Below are positions 16,563 through 24,153 of a stretch of DNA of 64,000 bases, piece after piece. Below the pieces are notes generated by a model. The model was not told where the DNA came from, made no database searches, and saw only the letters and a program-made list of their open reading frames with translations. Each line of letters opens with the position of its first letter. Position 1 is the stretch's first letter. Origin of the DNA: an uncultured Lachnospiraceae bacterium (GTDB taxonomy: Bacteria; Bacillota; Clostridia; Lachnospirales; Lachnospiraceae); the NCBI GenBank assembly GCA_910586355.1, contig CAJUHJ010000002.1, forward strand, positions 93,555 through 157,554. Reading direction: 5' to 3'. The translations under genes were made by a program, and so were the position numbers.

Positions 16563-18155
16563 ATGAAGAAATTTAAAAAATTATTTATTTTTCTGCTTGT
16601 TTTGCTGATACTTGGCGGATCAGCAGCAGGGGGTATTTATGCGTATCAGCAGTACCAGCAGGAAAATACAGAGATAGAAGTGGTTTCTGTTGCGAACTTG
16701 AATGTCGGATTTTTTGGTGATGATATGACAAGTTCCGGTTATGTATCGGATGATTCTTCACAGTCTGTTTATACAGAAGAAAAAACAGTTGTGGAAGTGA
16801 AGGTGGCAGAAGGGGATGAAGTAAAAATTGGAGATCCTCTGCTTGTTTATGATACGACGGATATTGCGCTTCAGATGGATATGGCGGAGTTAGAACTTCA
16901 GGGTATCAATAATGATATTACACTTGCAAAACGGGAAATTGAACGTTTAAAGAAAATTACGCCGACGCCGGAAAAAAAGACTACGAATACGCCTAAGCCG
17001 CCTCAAAGCAGCCAGACGACAAAAAAGAAGAATGATTCTGTTGTGATTGTACAGGTGCAGAAAAAAGATGGAAAAGCCTACAATTATATTGATGCTACTG
17101 CAAAACCATATAAAGGAAAAGGGACAGTGGACAAACCGTACCGTTTTTTATGTACACCAGAATGTTATGTGACGGGAGATTATTTAAACCGTTTGGTCAG
17201 TAAAGAAGAGACGGCGGCATTTGAAATCTGGAGCGGCAACAGTACGACGGAAGGAACATTGATTAGCTGTTGGACGTTCAATGGGGCGGAACAAAGGACA
17301 GTAAATACAGATTCAAAATGGCTGGTGTCTACCCATGAGGAAATAGACGAGGAGTTAGATACCGAAGAAGAGGTTGAAGAAACGGAAACAGAAAGTGAAT
17401 CCGAAACAGAATCAACAGAAGAAACTTATACAGCAGAAGAGTTGAAAAAAGAAATTGCAGAAAAAGAAAGCGAATTAAAAGAACTTGAGATAAGTCAAAA
17501 AAAAGCGGAACTGGATATTGAGAAGTTAAAAAAAGATGAGGAAAAAGCAACCGTTCTTGCCAGCATCAACGGGGTAGTAAGGACAGTAGAAGATCCAGAA
17601 GACCCGCCGATAGACGGTTCGCCATTTTTGGAAGTCGCAGGTTCGATGGGAATGTATATTCGTGGTGAAATCAGTGAGCTTTTGTTAGATCAGATTGAAA
17701 TTGGACAGCAGATTACAGCAGATTCTTGGGGAAATGGACAGACATATACTGCAGTGATTACTGAAATATCGGAGTATCCCATAGAGAACAGAGGCGGATA
17801 TTATGGCGAGGGAAATCCGAATGTTTCCTATTATACTTTTTTGGCGTATGTAGAAGAGTCTGAAGGGCTGACAAACGGCGATAACTTGGAATTGAGGATG
17901 TCTACTGCTGATGTGCAGGAAGAAACGGATGCCTTGTATATTGAAAAAGCATATGTCAGACAGGAAAATGGACAAAGTTATGTATTAAAAGCGGGAAAAG
18001 ATAATCGTTTAGTGAAGCAGTATGTTTTAACCGGAAGGACTGTGTATGGATCTTCTATTGAAATTAAATCTGGTTTAAGTGAATCAGACCGTATCGCTTT
18101 TCCTTATGGCAAAACGGCAAAAGAAGGCGTAAAAGTGGTGGATTCAGATGAATAG
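16563..18155 (+). CDS. second membrane-fusion adaptor with inserted domain
   Basis: A 530-residue protein with an N-terminal membrane helix (about 7-28), a lipoyl-like half-motif VVEVKVAEGDEVKIGDPL (about 77-94), and two coiled-coil arms (about 97-130 and 290-335). The matching half ATVLASINGVVRTV follows (about 338-351), then a barrel region and a C-terminal barrel. Between the coiled-coil arms, where adaptors normally just turn or have a short hairpin tip, is an insert of about 150 residues: a Thr/Pro/Lys linker, a compact segment (FLCTPECYVTGDYLNRLV, FEIWSG, CWTFNGAEQRT), and a Glu/Thr-rich linker. I start at ATG 16563; a longer reading from 16497 overlaps the ATPase gene. Confidence 0.83.
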   Translation: MKKFKKLFIFLLVLLILGGSAAGGIYAYQQYQQENTEIEVVSVANLNVGFFGDDMTSSGYVSDDSSQSVYTEEKTVVEVKVAEGDEVKIGDPLLVYDTTDIALQMDMAELELQGINNDITLAKREIERLKKITPTPEKKTTNTPKPPQSSQTTKKKNDSVVIVQVQKKDGKAYNYIDATAKPYKGKGTVDKPYRFLCTPECYVTGDYLNRLVSKEETAAFEIWSGNSTTEGTLISCWTFNGAEQRTVNTDSKWLVSTHEEIDEELDTEEEVEETETESESETESTEETYTAEELKKEIAEKESELKELEISQKKAELDIEKLKKDEEKATVLASINGVVRTVEDPEDPPIDGSPFLEVAGSMGMYIRGEISELLLDQIEIGQQITADSWGNGQTYTAVITEISEYPIENRGGYYGEGNPNVSYYTFLAYVEESEGLTNGDNLELRMSTADVQEETDALYIEKAYVRQENGQSYVLKAGKDNRLVKQYVLTGRTVYGSSIEIKSGLSESDRIAFPYGKTAKEGVKVVDSDE

Positions 18156-18166
18156 AGGGGGCATAT

Positions 18167-19420
18167 ATGTTAGAGAATATTCGATTGTCATTTAAAGGTA
18201 TCTGGTCGCATAAGATGCGTTCTTTTTTGACGATGCTTGGTATTATTATTGGAATTGCTGCAATTATTGCGATTGTTTCCACTATTCAAGGAACAAATGA
18301 ACAGATTAAAGAAAATTTAATTGGATCAGGAGATAATACCGTAAAGATTGCATTAAATCAGGGTGACTGGGAATACGAAATGGGATACGAAGGCGTTCCG
18401 GACGGAGTTCCAGTGATTTCCCAAAGTGTATTAAATAATATTAAAGAAATTGAACATGTTGAAAATGCTTCTCTTTATTTGTCCAGACAGGATTATGGCG
18501 GCGTATATTATTTGAACACGGTTTTGTCTGGAGGATATGTGATTGGGGCAGATGAAAATTATATGAATACCTGTAATTTCATCATTCAAAAAGGACGTGG
18601 TTTTACCTCAGAGGATTATTCCAAATTTCGTAAAGTTGCTCTGCTCGATAAAGATTCTGCCGATGTATTGTTTCAGGGAGAAGAACCGCTTGGCAAGACG
18701 ATTGAGATAAAAAAAGAACCTTATACGGTAATTGGAATTGTAACAAAGTCAAAAGAGTTTGAACCTGTCATAAACAGCATAGACGATTATTATACGTATG
18801 CACAAAACTCTACTGGAAAAGTATATGTCCCGGATACGACATGGCCGATTATTTATCAGTTTGACGAACCGCAGAATTTAATTATTAAGGTGGATTCCAC
18901 AGATAATATGACGGATGTAGGAAAAGAGGGGGCCAACATTTTAAATGGGTATCTGAGTACAGATGATGATACGATTCGCTATAAAGCAGAAAATTTATTG
19001 GAACAGGCAAAGAAAATCCAGGATTTGAGTAAATCTACGAATAGTATGCTGATTTGGATTGCCGGAATTTCATTGATTGTCGGCGGTATCGGCGTTATGA
19101 ATATTATGCTGGTGTCAGTGACGGAGCGTACGCAGGAAATAGGATTGAAAAAAGCAATTGGCGCAAGGAAATCCAATATTTTAGGGCAGTTTTTGACTGA
19201 AGCCGCAGTGCTTACAAGCATGGGAGGAATCATTGGCGTTATATCAGGAATTGTGCTGGCGGAGGTTATCTCAAGAGTAAGCGAGATGCCGGTTGCGATT
19301 AACGTACCGGCTGCAATCGGCTCGGTATTGTTTTCGATGGTGATTGGAATTGTTTTTGGAATGCTGCCTTCTTATAAGGCTGCGAATTTGGATCCGATTG
19401 ATGCGCTTAGGCATGAATGA
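18167..19420 (+). CDS. MacB-like ABC transporter permease (FtsX superfamily)
   Basis: A 417-residue permease. Helix 1 (about 18-40, after ENIRLSFKGIWSHKMRSFLTMLGIIIGIAA) precedes a large extracytoplasmic domain (about 45-285). Three C-terminal helices follow (about 290-312, 340-365, 378-402) with the FtsX-like VTERTQEIGLKKAIGARKSNI cytoplasmic loop. Together with the ATPase and two adaptors it forms a tripartite-like exporter; no outer-membrane channel is expected in a monoderm. GAGGGGG stands before the ATG. The operon ends in a strong terminator 11 bases later. Confidence 0.93.
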   Translation: MLENIRLSFKGIWSHKMRSFLTMLGIIIGIAAIIAIVSTIQGTNEQIKENLIGSGDNTVKIALNQGDWEYEMGYEGVPDGVPVISQSVLNNIKEIEHVENASLYLSRQDYGGVYYLNTVLSGGYVIGADENYMNTCNFIIQKGRGFTSEDYSKFRKVALLDKDSADVLFQGEEPLGKTIEIKKEPYTVIGIVTKSKEFEPVINSIDDYYTYAQNSTGKVYVPDTTWPIIYQFDEPQNLIIKVDSTDNMTDVGKEGANILNGYLSTDDDTIRYKAENLLEQAKKIQDLSKSTNSMLIWIAGISLIVGGIGVMNIMLVSVTERTQEIGLKKAIGARKSNILGQFLTEAAVLTSMGGIIGVISGIVLAEVISRVSEMPVAINVPAAIGSVLFSMVIGIVFGMLPSYKAANLDPIDALRHE

Positions 19421-19431
19421 CATATATATGA

Positions 19432-19466
19432 AGCTGCTGCAAAGAGATTTTGCAGCGGCTTTTTCT
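19432..19466 (+). terminator. terminator of the exporter operon
   Basis: GCTGCTGCAAA and TTTGCAGCGGC form a stem (one G-T) around AGAGAT, followed by TTTTTC. Confidence 0.82.
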
Positions 19467-19485
19467 AAATTTTTTCTAAAACGCC

Positions 19486-19514
19486 TTTACAAACCTGCTT
19501 ATAAGGTGTATAGT
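19486..19514 (+). promoter_or_regulatory. promoter of the Tad-like operon
   Basis: TTTACA (19486-19491) and TATAGT (19509-19514) with 17-base spacing. The likely start near 19521 leaves about 70 bases of leader containing the palindrome at 19545-19560. Confidence 0.65.
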
Positions 19515-19544
19515 AAATCCATCTTTTAAATCTTTTTATCAATT

Positions 19545-19560
19545 TAGATAGTTCTATCTA
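19545..19560 (+). promoter_or_regulatory. perfect palindrome, operator candidate
   Basis: TAGATAG-TT-CTATCTA is a perfect 7-bp inverted repeat in the leader of the Tad-like operon, between promoter and the first gene. It is too AT-rich and short, and lacks a T run, for a terminator. A dimeric repressor site is the simplest reading; the regulator is not adjacent. Confidence 0.5.
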
Positions 19561-19593
19561 TAAATCCCGTTTTATGAAATAGGAGGAGTGTAA

Positions 19594-20148
19594 TTGCATA
19601 TAGCATTTTATGGTTCTGTGCGGCAGATTGGCACAAGTGCGAATATGTCGGCGGTAGCGGCGGGTATTACGCAGTATTTACAGCTTCCGGTTTCTTATGA
19701 AAATATGAAAACAGATGCCAGATTGAAAGAAACAATGCGTTTCACAGACTGCAGCAGAAGTGTCTGCGCAGAACAGGTGATGAAATCCTGCGATCTTCTG
19801 GTAATCAATTTATCCTATTCCTTTCAGGAATTGGCGCATGTCTATCTCAGACATTCACTTGTTCGAAAGAACGTCGTTTTTCTAATCGGAAAATATATTC
19901 CAAACAATTCAAATCAATTAAAACAGCTTGCGAAACAATACCGGATTTCAGAGAACAGAATTTGTATGATTCCGTATAATCCAAGGTTTTCAAAGGCGTA
20001 TGAGAATCATAGGGTGTTTGATTATTTAAACTGCTCTAGTATTGGCGCGGCAAGCTATGAGGATTTTGATTTTTGTATAAACTTAAATCACGTCATAAAT
20101 ACAATGATAACTTATGTAAATAGAAAAGGAGATAACTATCATGGATGA
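19594..20148 (+). CDS. TadZ/CpaE-like ParA-superfamily protein without P-loop lysine
   Basis: A 184-residue cytoplasmic protein, first of the Tad-like operon. The N-terminus MHIAFYGSVRQIGTSANMSAVA aligns with the start of MinD/ParA ATPases, but the deviant Walker A lacks its Lys (IGTS instead of GKT/S). A Walker B-like strand CDLLVINLSYSFQE (about 66-79) and later strands VVFLIG and ICMIPYN suit the same fold. TadZ/CpaE proteins place the pilus machine at the cell surface or pole, and several have atypical Walker A sites. TTG 19594 is the start, with AGGAGG 19581-19586 upstream. The 3' end overlaps the next small gene by eight bases. Confidence is moderate because only the general fold pattern is visible. 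Confidence 0.6.
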   Translation: MHIAFYGSVRQIGTSANMSAVAAGITQYLQLPVSYENMKTDARLKETMRFTDCSRSVCAEQVMKSCDLLVINLSYSFQELAHVYLRHSLVRKNVVFLIGKYIPNNSNQLKQLAKQYRISENRICMIPYNPRFSKAYENHRVFDYLNCSSIGAASYEDFDFCINLNHVINTMITYVNRKGDNYHG

Positions 20149-20317
20149 AATATTTAAACAATATGGTTCAACAATTATTACAGTTTTGGCAATTATTGCA
20201 GTAATTGCAATTATTAAGCTTGTGATTGGAAACAGTGAAAGCAGTATTGTATACAAAGCTTTTTCTGATTTAATCAATAACTTTTACAAAAGTGCAGGCG
20301 GTGTGCTGCCAACATAG
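20141..20317 (+). CDS. 58-residue single-helix protein, pilin candidate 1
   Basis: A small protein with seven polar residues (MDEIFKQ), then YG and a hydrophobic helix (STIITVLAIIAVIAIIKLVI, residues 10-29), then a hydrophilic tail ending SAGGVLPT. There is no long leader, so it does not look like a standard Flp prepilin with a G-x-x-x-x-E-Y cleavage site. AAAGGAG lies eight bases upstream of ATG 20141. It lies inside the Tad-like operon between the TadZ-like and ATPase genes. Two similar tiny proteins occur downstream; all share a short polar head and a Gly just before the helix. Confidence 0.75.
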   Translation: MDEIFKQYGSTIITVLAIIAVIAIIKLVIGNSESSIVYKAFSDLINNFYKSAGGVLPT

Positions 20318-20334
20318 AACTAGCGGAGGAATTC

Positions 20335-21432
20335 ATGGAAAACATTGAAAATAAATTGCTTTTGCTGGATGAAACAAGTTTTGGTCCTTTGTGGCCGTTT
20401 GTAAAGGATGAGAGTATTACGGACGTCGATTATAACGGTACCGATTTATGGCTGACGGATATACATAAAGTTAAGACAAAGGTAGATACATATGTTGTAA
20501 CAGATCGATTTTTAGAAGTATTTATTAATAAAGTCAGTATGGCGGTGGAACAGCAGTTTAATCCGGCAAATCCGATTTTAGAAGCAGAGTCGGAAGAACT
20601 TCGTATTACAGCAGTACATGAATCCGTAACTAGTACAGGGCGTGCCTTTTGTATTCGAAAGGCGCCCGCCGTCCCGCGGTATCGTGCGCAAACTCTGATA
20701 CGGCAAGAGTATTGCAGCAAAAAAATCTTAGCATTGCTGATTAATTGTATCCGTACAAAGATGAATTTCGTCATCTGCGGCGACACTGGAGTTGGGAAAA
20801 CAGAGTTTGCAAAGTTTTTATCGGGGTATATCCGGCCGCAGGATAAGGTAATTACCATAGAGGATAATCCGGAATGGCATTATGCAAAACTTTACCCCGG
20901 CAATGATTGTATTGCAATTAAGGTAAAAAAGGATAAGTCGGATGGAAATGAACGAGGCAGTTTCACAACTATGAATTATACCAACGCTATTAAAACTTGC
21001 CTTCGGCTGAATCCTTCCTGGATTATGCTTTCAGAGGCACGATCAAAAGAAGCAAAATCTCTTTTGGAATGTTTTTCTACCGGAGTGAAGGGAATTACGA
21101 CGATTCATACGGATAATGTGCTTAAAATACCAGACCGGTTTATGAATATGATACAAAATACAATGGATGCAGACCGGATGGTCAATGATATTTATGATTT
21201 TATTGACGTTGGAATTTTGCTGCGTATCAAAGAAATGCCGGATGGGAAAAGCAGGCGTTATATCGACCAGTTATGCTTTTTTTACCGCGAAAATGAAGAA
21301 AATCACACCAGTCTTTTATTAGACGAAGGAGCTGTGCAGACGGACAGTCTTCCGGATTCGATTCGAAAGAAAATGGAAAGGGCGGGAATTTTTGAGCCGT
21401 TTCATTTTGAATTTCAGGAGGGGAAGATATGA
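20335..21432 (+). CDS. CpaF/TadA-type secretion ATPase (VirB11-like)
   Basis: A 365-residue hexameric ATPase that would power pilus assembly. The N-terminal domain (about 1-130) begins with the LWPFVKDESITDVDYNGTDLWL stretch typical of CpaF. Walker A is GDTGVGKTEFA (about 147-157), the Asp box is ITIEDNPEW (about 175-183), the Walker B region is NPSWIMLSEARSKEA (about 229-243, where CpaF usually has G-E-V/A-R-G), and the His box is TTIHTDN (about 262-268). The enzyme looks active despite the Ser in place of Gly before the Walker B Glu. GCGGAGG precedes the ATG. The stop overlaps the next start (ATGA). Confidence 0.9.
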   Translation: MENIENKLLLLDETSFGPLWPFVKDESITDVDYNGTDLWLTDIHKVKTKVDTYVVTDRFLEVFINKVSMAVEQQFNPANPILEAESEELRITAVHESVTSTGRAFCIRKAPAVPRYRAQTLIRQEYCSKKILALLINCIRTKMNFVICGDTGVGKTEFAKFLSGYIRPQDKVITIEDNPEWHYAKLYPGNDCIAIKVKKDKSDGNERGSFTTMNYTNAIKTCLRLNPSWIMLSEARSKEAKSLLECFSTGVKGITTIHTDNVLKIPDRFMNMIQNTMDADRMVNDIYDFIDVGILLRIKEMPDGKSRRYIDQLCFFYRENEENHTSLLLDEGAVQTDSLPDSIRKKMERAGIFEPFHFEFQEGKI

Positions 21433-22928
21433 AAAGCAAAAAATCGTTTTTGTATTATCTAAATCCGAAAAATGTTTCCGCGGCTATTGAAACGTATGGT
21501 TATACGTACCGTATTCAAAATACTATTTTGGTTTATCTTGTTGTGACGGTCTGCTCTATCGCAGGAGGCGTCGTTTTTAAACTGGATTTACCGGAAATCG
21601 GGGTTGTCGCAATTTGTGGGATGGCTTTGATGCCGCGCGTTATTATTAACAGTTATAAGAATATGTACGAGCAAAAGCGTTTTTCTGACGTCAATCTATA
21701 TATGGAACAGGTGTTATATTCTTTTAAAAAGACGCCAAAAGTCATTACCGCGCTGCAGGACGCAGAAAAAATCATTTCGAAAGATTCTCCTATGCGAAAG
21801 ATTTTACAGGAAGCAGTCAGATATATTATGTATGAGTATTCGGAGGAAAATTCTTTAGACAGCGCCCTTCAATTGATAGAACAAAAGTACCAATGCCAGC
21901 GTATAAAAGATGTACATGCCCTTATGCTGAAAACGGAAAAAATTGGCGGAGATTATGAGTCGTCCATTAAAATTCTTTTGTCGAGCAGGGCAATTTGGGA
22001 AACAGAGACATGTAAGTTTCAAAAAGAGTGCAAAAACAGGCAGAAAATGGTAAATATAGCGCTTCTATTAGTTTGTGCGGTTTGTTTATTTACTCCAGTG
22101 ATGATTACAAAGTTTGCACCAATGGTAGATATTATGACTTCAAAAGTTTATAAAATCGGAACAGTGATTATGATACTGGTATCTATGCGGACGTATATCA
22201 AGGCGGATGGTATGGCGGCGGTCAACTGGCTTCGCAATGAATCTTCCCTGACAAATGAAGAACAGGCCGCGCTTTATCGAAAGGTGAAAAACTATGATTT
22301 CGCCAGAGAAAAAAGAAAAAGCTTGTGTTATGGCGGCGTTTCATTTTGTTTAGGAGCTTTTTGTTTGGTTTTAAAATGGAAGTATTTGGCGGCGGCTTGT
22401 ATATTGATTGGGTTTTTTATGTTAAATCAGCATAATATCGGTTATAAACTGGCAAAGAAACGGTGCGGCGAAGAAATTACCAAAGCGTTTCCACAATGGC
22501 TGATGGAAATTTCTCTGTTGCTTCAGATTTCAGATAATGTCAATGCAGCGATTGCAAAATCGGCGTCAGAGGCTCCGGGAATATTAACGGAAAGTTTAAA
22601 AGAAATGCAGGAACAAATTATGGATGCGCCAGAAAGTAATGAACCGTATATGAATTTTATGAAAGAATTTGGAATCATGGAAATTCAGTCTGCTATGGGA
22701 ATGCTTTATTCGATTTCTTCTGGACGCGGAGGAAATGCAGGGATGCAGATTGATGAGATACTATCCAAAAATGCGGCTTTGCTTTCCCAAAGTGAAAATA
22801 CAGCGAACCAAAACCGTTTAGCGGCGTTGTACTGGCAGTTTTTATTTCCGTCGTTAATTGGCGGCGGGAAATTACTAGTAGATATGACTTTAGTGACAAT
22901 TGCGTTTATGACGCTTGAATTGGCTTAA
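21429..22928 (+). CDS. TadB/TadC-like platform membrane protein
   Basis: A 499-residue inner-membrane protein of the type II secretion F superfamily, the platform on which pilins are assembled. Hydrophobic pairs lie at about 30-75, 205-260, 295-340 and near the C-terminus (about 460-499). Between them are two cytosolic helical domains: MEQVLYSFKKTPKVITALQDA (near 92) and QWLMEISLLLQISDNVNAAIAKSASEAP (near 355). The second has the usual F-domain spacing of ALxxxA-type helices. Most Tad loci encode two separate 300-residue platform proteins, TadB and TadC; this single longer protein may combine both halves. Translationally coupled to the ATPase gene. Confidence 0.8.
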   Translation: MKSKKSFLYYLNPKNVSAAIETYGYTYRIQNTILVYLVVTVCSIAGGVVFKLDLPEIGVVAICGMALMPRVIINSYKNMYEQKRFSDVNLYMEQVLYSFKKTPKVITALQDAEKIISKDSPMRKILQEAVRYIMYEYSEENSLDSALQLIEQKYQCQRIKDVHALMLKTEKIGGDYESSIKILLSSRAIWETETCKFQKECKNRQKMVNIALLLVCAVCLFTPVMITKFAPMVDIMTSKVYKIGTVIMILVSMRTYIKADGMAAVNWLRNESSLTNEEQAALYRKVKNYDFAREKRKSLCYGGVSFCLGAFCLVLKWKYLAAACILIGFFMLNQHNIGYKLAKKRCGEEITKAFPQWLMEISLLLQISDNVNAAIAKSASEAPGILTESLKEMQEQIMDAPESNEPYMNFMKEFGIMEIQSAMGMLYSISSGRGGNAGMQIDEILSKNAALLSQSENTANQNRLAALYWQFLFPSLIGGGKLLVDMTLVTIAFMTLELA

Positions 22929-22951
22929 AAGAGCAGGAGGGATGGATAGCA

Positions 22952-23326
22952 ATGTCTGTAATTATAAAATCTTTTATGGGAATCTTTTTCTTTATACTAA
23001 TCGTTTTTTTAGGAGTTGGTATGATTCAATACCAGACAGAGGTAAATCAGGCCACGAATTACCAGCAGGATGTGTTGAGAGAACTCCAAAACAGTGATTT
23101 TTCTCCGAAAGTGCTGAATTCTTGTATATTGACCGGGACAAAAAATAAGTACGAGGTGCTTATTGACGTATCTTTAAAAGATGGTTCCCATACGACCTAT
23201 ACGAAAAACAGTTTGGCGGTTCATACGGAAGGCGTTGTGGCGGCATATGTGACAGTGCTTTATAAAAGCCGGCTGCCGTTTCTTGGAGTGGAAACATTAA
23301 ATAGTTTAAGAGGATTTGCAAGATAG
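22952..23326 (+). CDS. TadE-like bitopic pseudopilin
   Basis: A 124-residue protein with an N-terminal membrane helix (residues 5-25: IIKSFMGIFFFILIVFLGVGMI) that starts nearly at the N-terminus as in TadE/TadF. An extracytoplasmic beta-rich region follows (NKYEVLIDVSLKDGSHTTYTKN, VHTEGVVAAYVTVLYKSRLPFLG). It lacks the E at +5 and a cleavable prepilin leader. AGGAGGG precedes the ATG. The gene lies 23 bases after the platform gene. A minor subunit or pilus-membrane anchor is likely. Confidence 0.68.
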   Translation: MSVIIKSFMGIFFFILIVFLGVGMIQYQTEVNQATNYQQDVLRELQNSDFSPKVLNSCILTGTKNKYEVLIDVSLKDGSHTTYTKNSLAVHTEGVVAAYVTVLYKSRLPFLGVETLNSLRGFAR

Positions 23327-23340
23327 GAGGTTTTTGGAGA

Positions 23341-23451
23341 ATGAATGATGAATTATTTGAAGATTATGGAGAAGCCATTTTGTATGTGGTATTGGCAATT
23401 TTAGTTTTAGGAGTAATGTCGGTGGCGCTTAGTGCGTTTACTGCATTTTGA
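23341..23451 (+). CDS. 36-residue single-helix protein, pilin candidate 2
   Basis: MNDELFEDYGEA followed by a hydrophobic helix (ILYVVLAILVLGVMSVAL) and a short tail SAFTAF. It is acidic before the helix and nearly leaderless, with YG just before the membrane segment exactly as in the 58-residue protein at 20141. AGGAGG lies ten bases upstream. The protein has almost no extracellular domain, so it may be a structural filler or an assembly factor. It is too short for most automatic gene callers. Confidence 0.66.
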   Translation: MNDELFEDYGEAILYVVLAILVLGVMSVALSAFTAF

Positions 23452-23467
23452 AAAGGAGAACATACAT

Positions 23468-23617
23468 ATGAATGAAGCGGTAAGCCAGGGTGGAGAATTG
23501 TTAGTTGGTATTTTTACAGCGTGTCTTGTAGTCGGCAGTGTTATGCTTTTGTTGAGCAATACAGATGCAGGGATTTTAAGAATGTATGCAGCATATTTTT
23601 TAGAGGCTGCATGTTAG
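23468..23617 (+). CDS. 49-residue single-helix protein, pilin candidate 3
   Basis: MNEAVSQGGE followed by a helix (LLVGIFTACLVVGSVMLLL, residues 11-29) and a C-terminal amphipathic segment with two Cys (one in the helix, the other the last residue). GG stands where the two related small proteins have YG. AAAAGGAGAA lies upstream of ATG 23468; an upstream in-frame ATG at 23432 lies within the preceding gene and has no ribosome site. It ends eight bases before the next start. Confidence 0.66.
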   Translation: MNEAVSQGGELLVGIFTACLVVGSVMLLLSNTDAGILRMYAAYFLEAAC

Positions 23618-23625
23618 GAGGAATT

Positions 23626-24138
23626 ATGTTTAATTTAATGAAGCAGCATGGAAGAACCATTCTATATTGTGCGGCGGCGGTACTTGTTTTGGGAATTGCG
23701 TTTCATATTCGCAGCGGTTTAAATACTGGATTTATTCAGATTGCTTATGCAAAAGCAAGACAGAGTATGTCGAATATGGATGTTATGGCATATACCGACA
23801 CTTCTGCTGTAAAAGCGTTTGCGGCAAGGAGTAAGCCGAAGATTACTTATTCTTATACAAAAGCGCTTCCAAAGAGTGAAATCAATCTAAACCAAATGTT
23901 TTCTGCAGTAGATGCTGACGGAACTTCTGTCGCCGTAGAAATTACAGATATTTTAAACAGCCGTGGTGAAAGCATATTATACCAGACAGAAGAAGAAAGG
24001 AAGCAGCATATTATGCAATATAATACAGATCAGTTTTTATTTCCTTCTGTGGGAATCTATACTATAAATGTCAAAGCAACAGACACAGAAAAGAAAACCG
24101 TGTATGGGAAGTACCGATTGCCTGTAACAAGCAATTAG
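23626..24138 (+). CDS. bitopic protein with extracellular Ig-like domain (pilus accessory)
   Basis: A 170-residue protein: short cytosolic head, membrane helix (about 11-27: TILYCAAAVLVLGIAFHI), a spacer, then an extracellular domain (about 68-165). That domain contains KPKITYSYTKALPKSEINLNQMFSAVDADG and FPSVGIYTINVKATDTE, the strand pattern of bacterial Ig/cadherin-like domains. I do not recognise a named family. ATG 23626 follows GGAGG by four bases. Encoded between the small pilin candidates and a second bitopic protein, it may sit at the pilus base or tip. Confidence 0.66.
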   Translation: MFNLMKQHGRTILYCAAAVLVLGIAFHIRSGLNTGFIQIAYAKARQSMSNMDVMAYTDTSAVKAFAARSKPKITYSYTKALPKSEINLNQMFSAVDADGTSVAVEITDILNSRGESILYQTEEERKQHIMQYNTDQFLFPSVGIYTINVKATDTEKKTVYGKYRLPVTSN

Positions 24139-24153
24139 CGGAAAGGGTTATAT

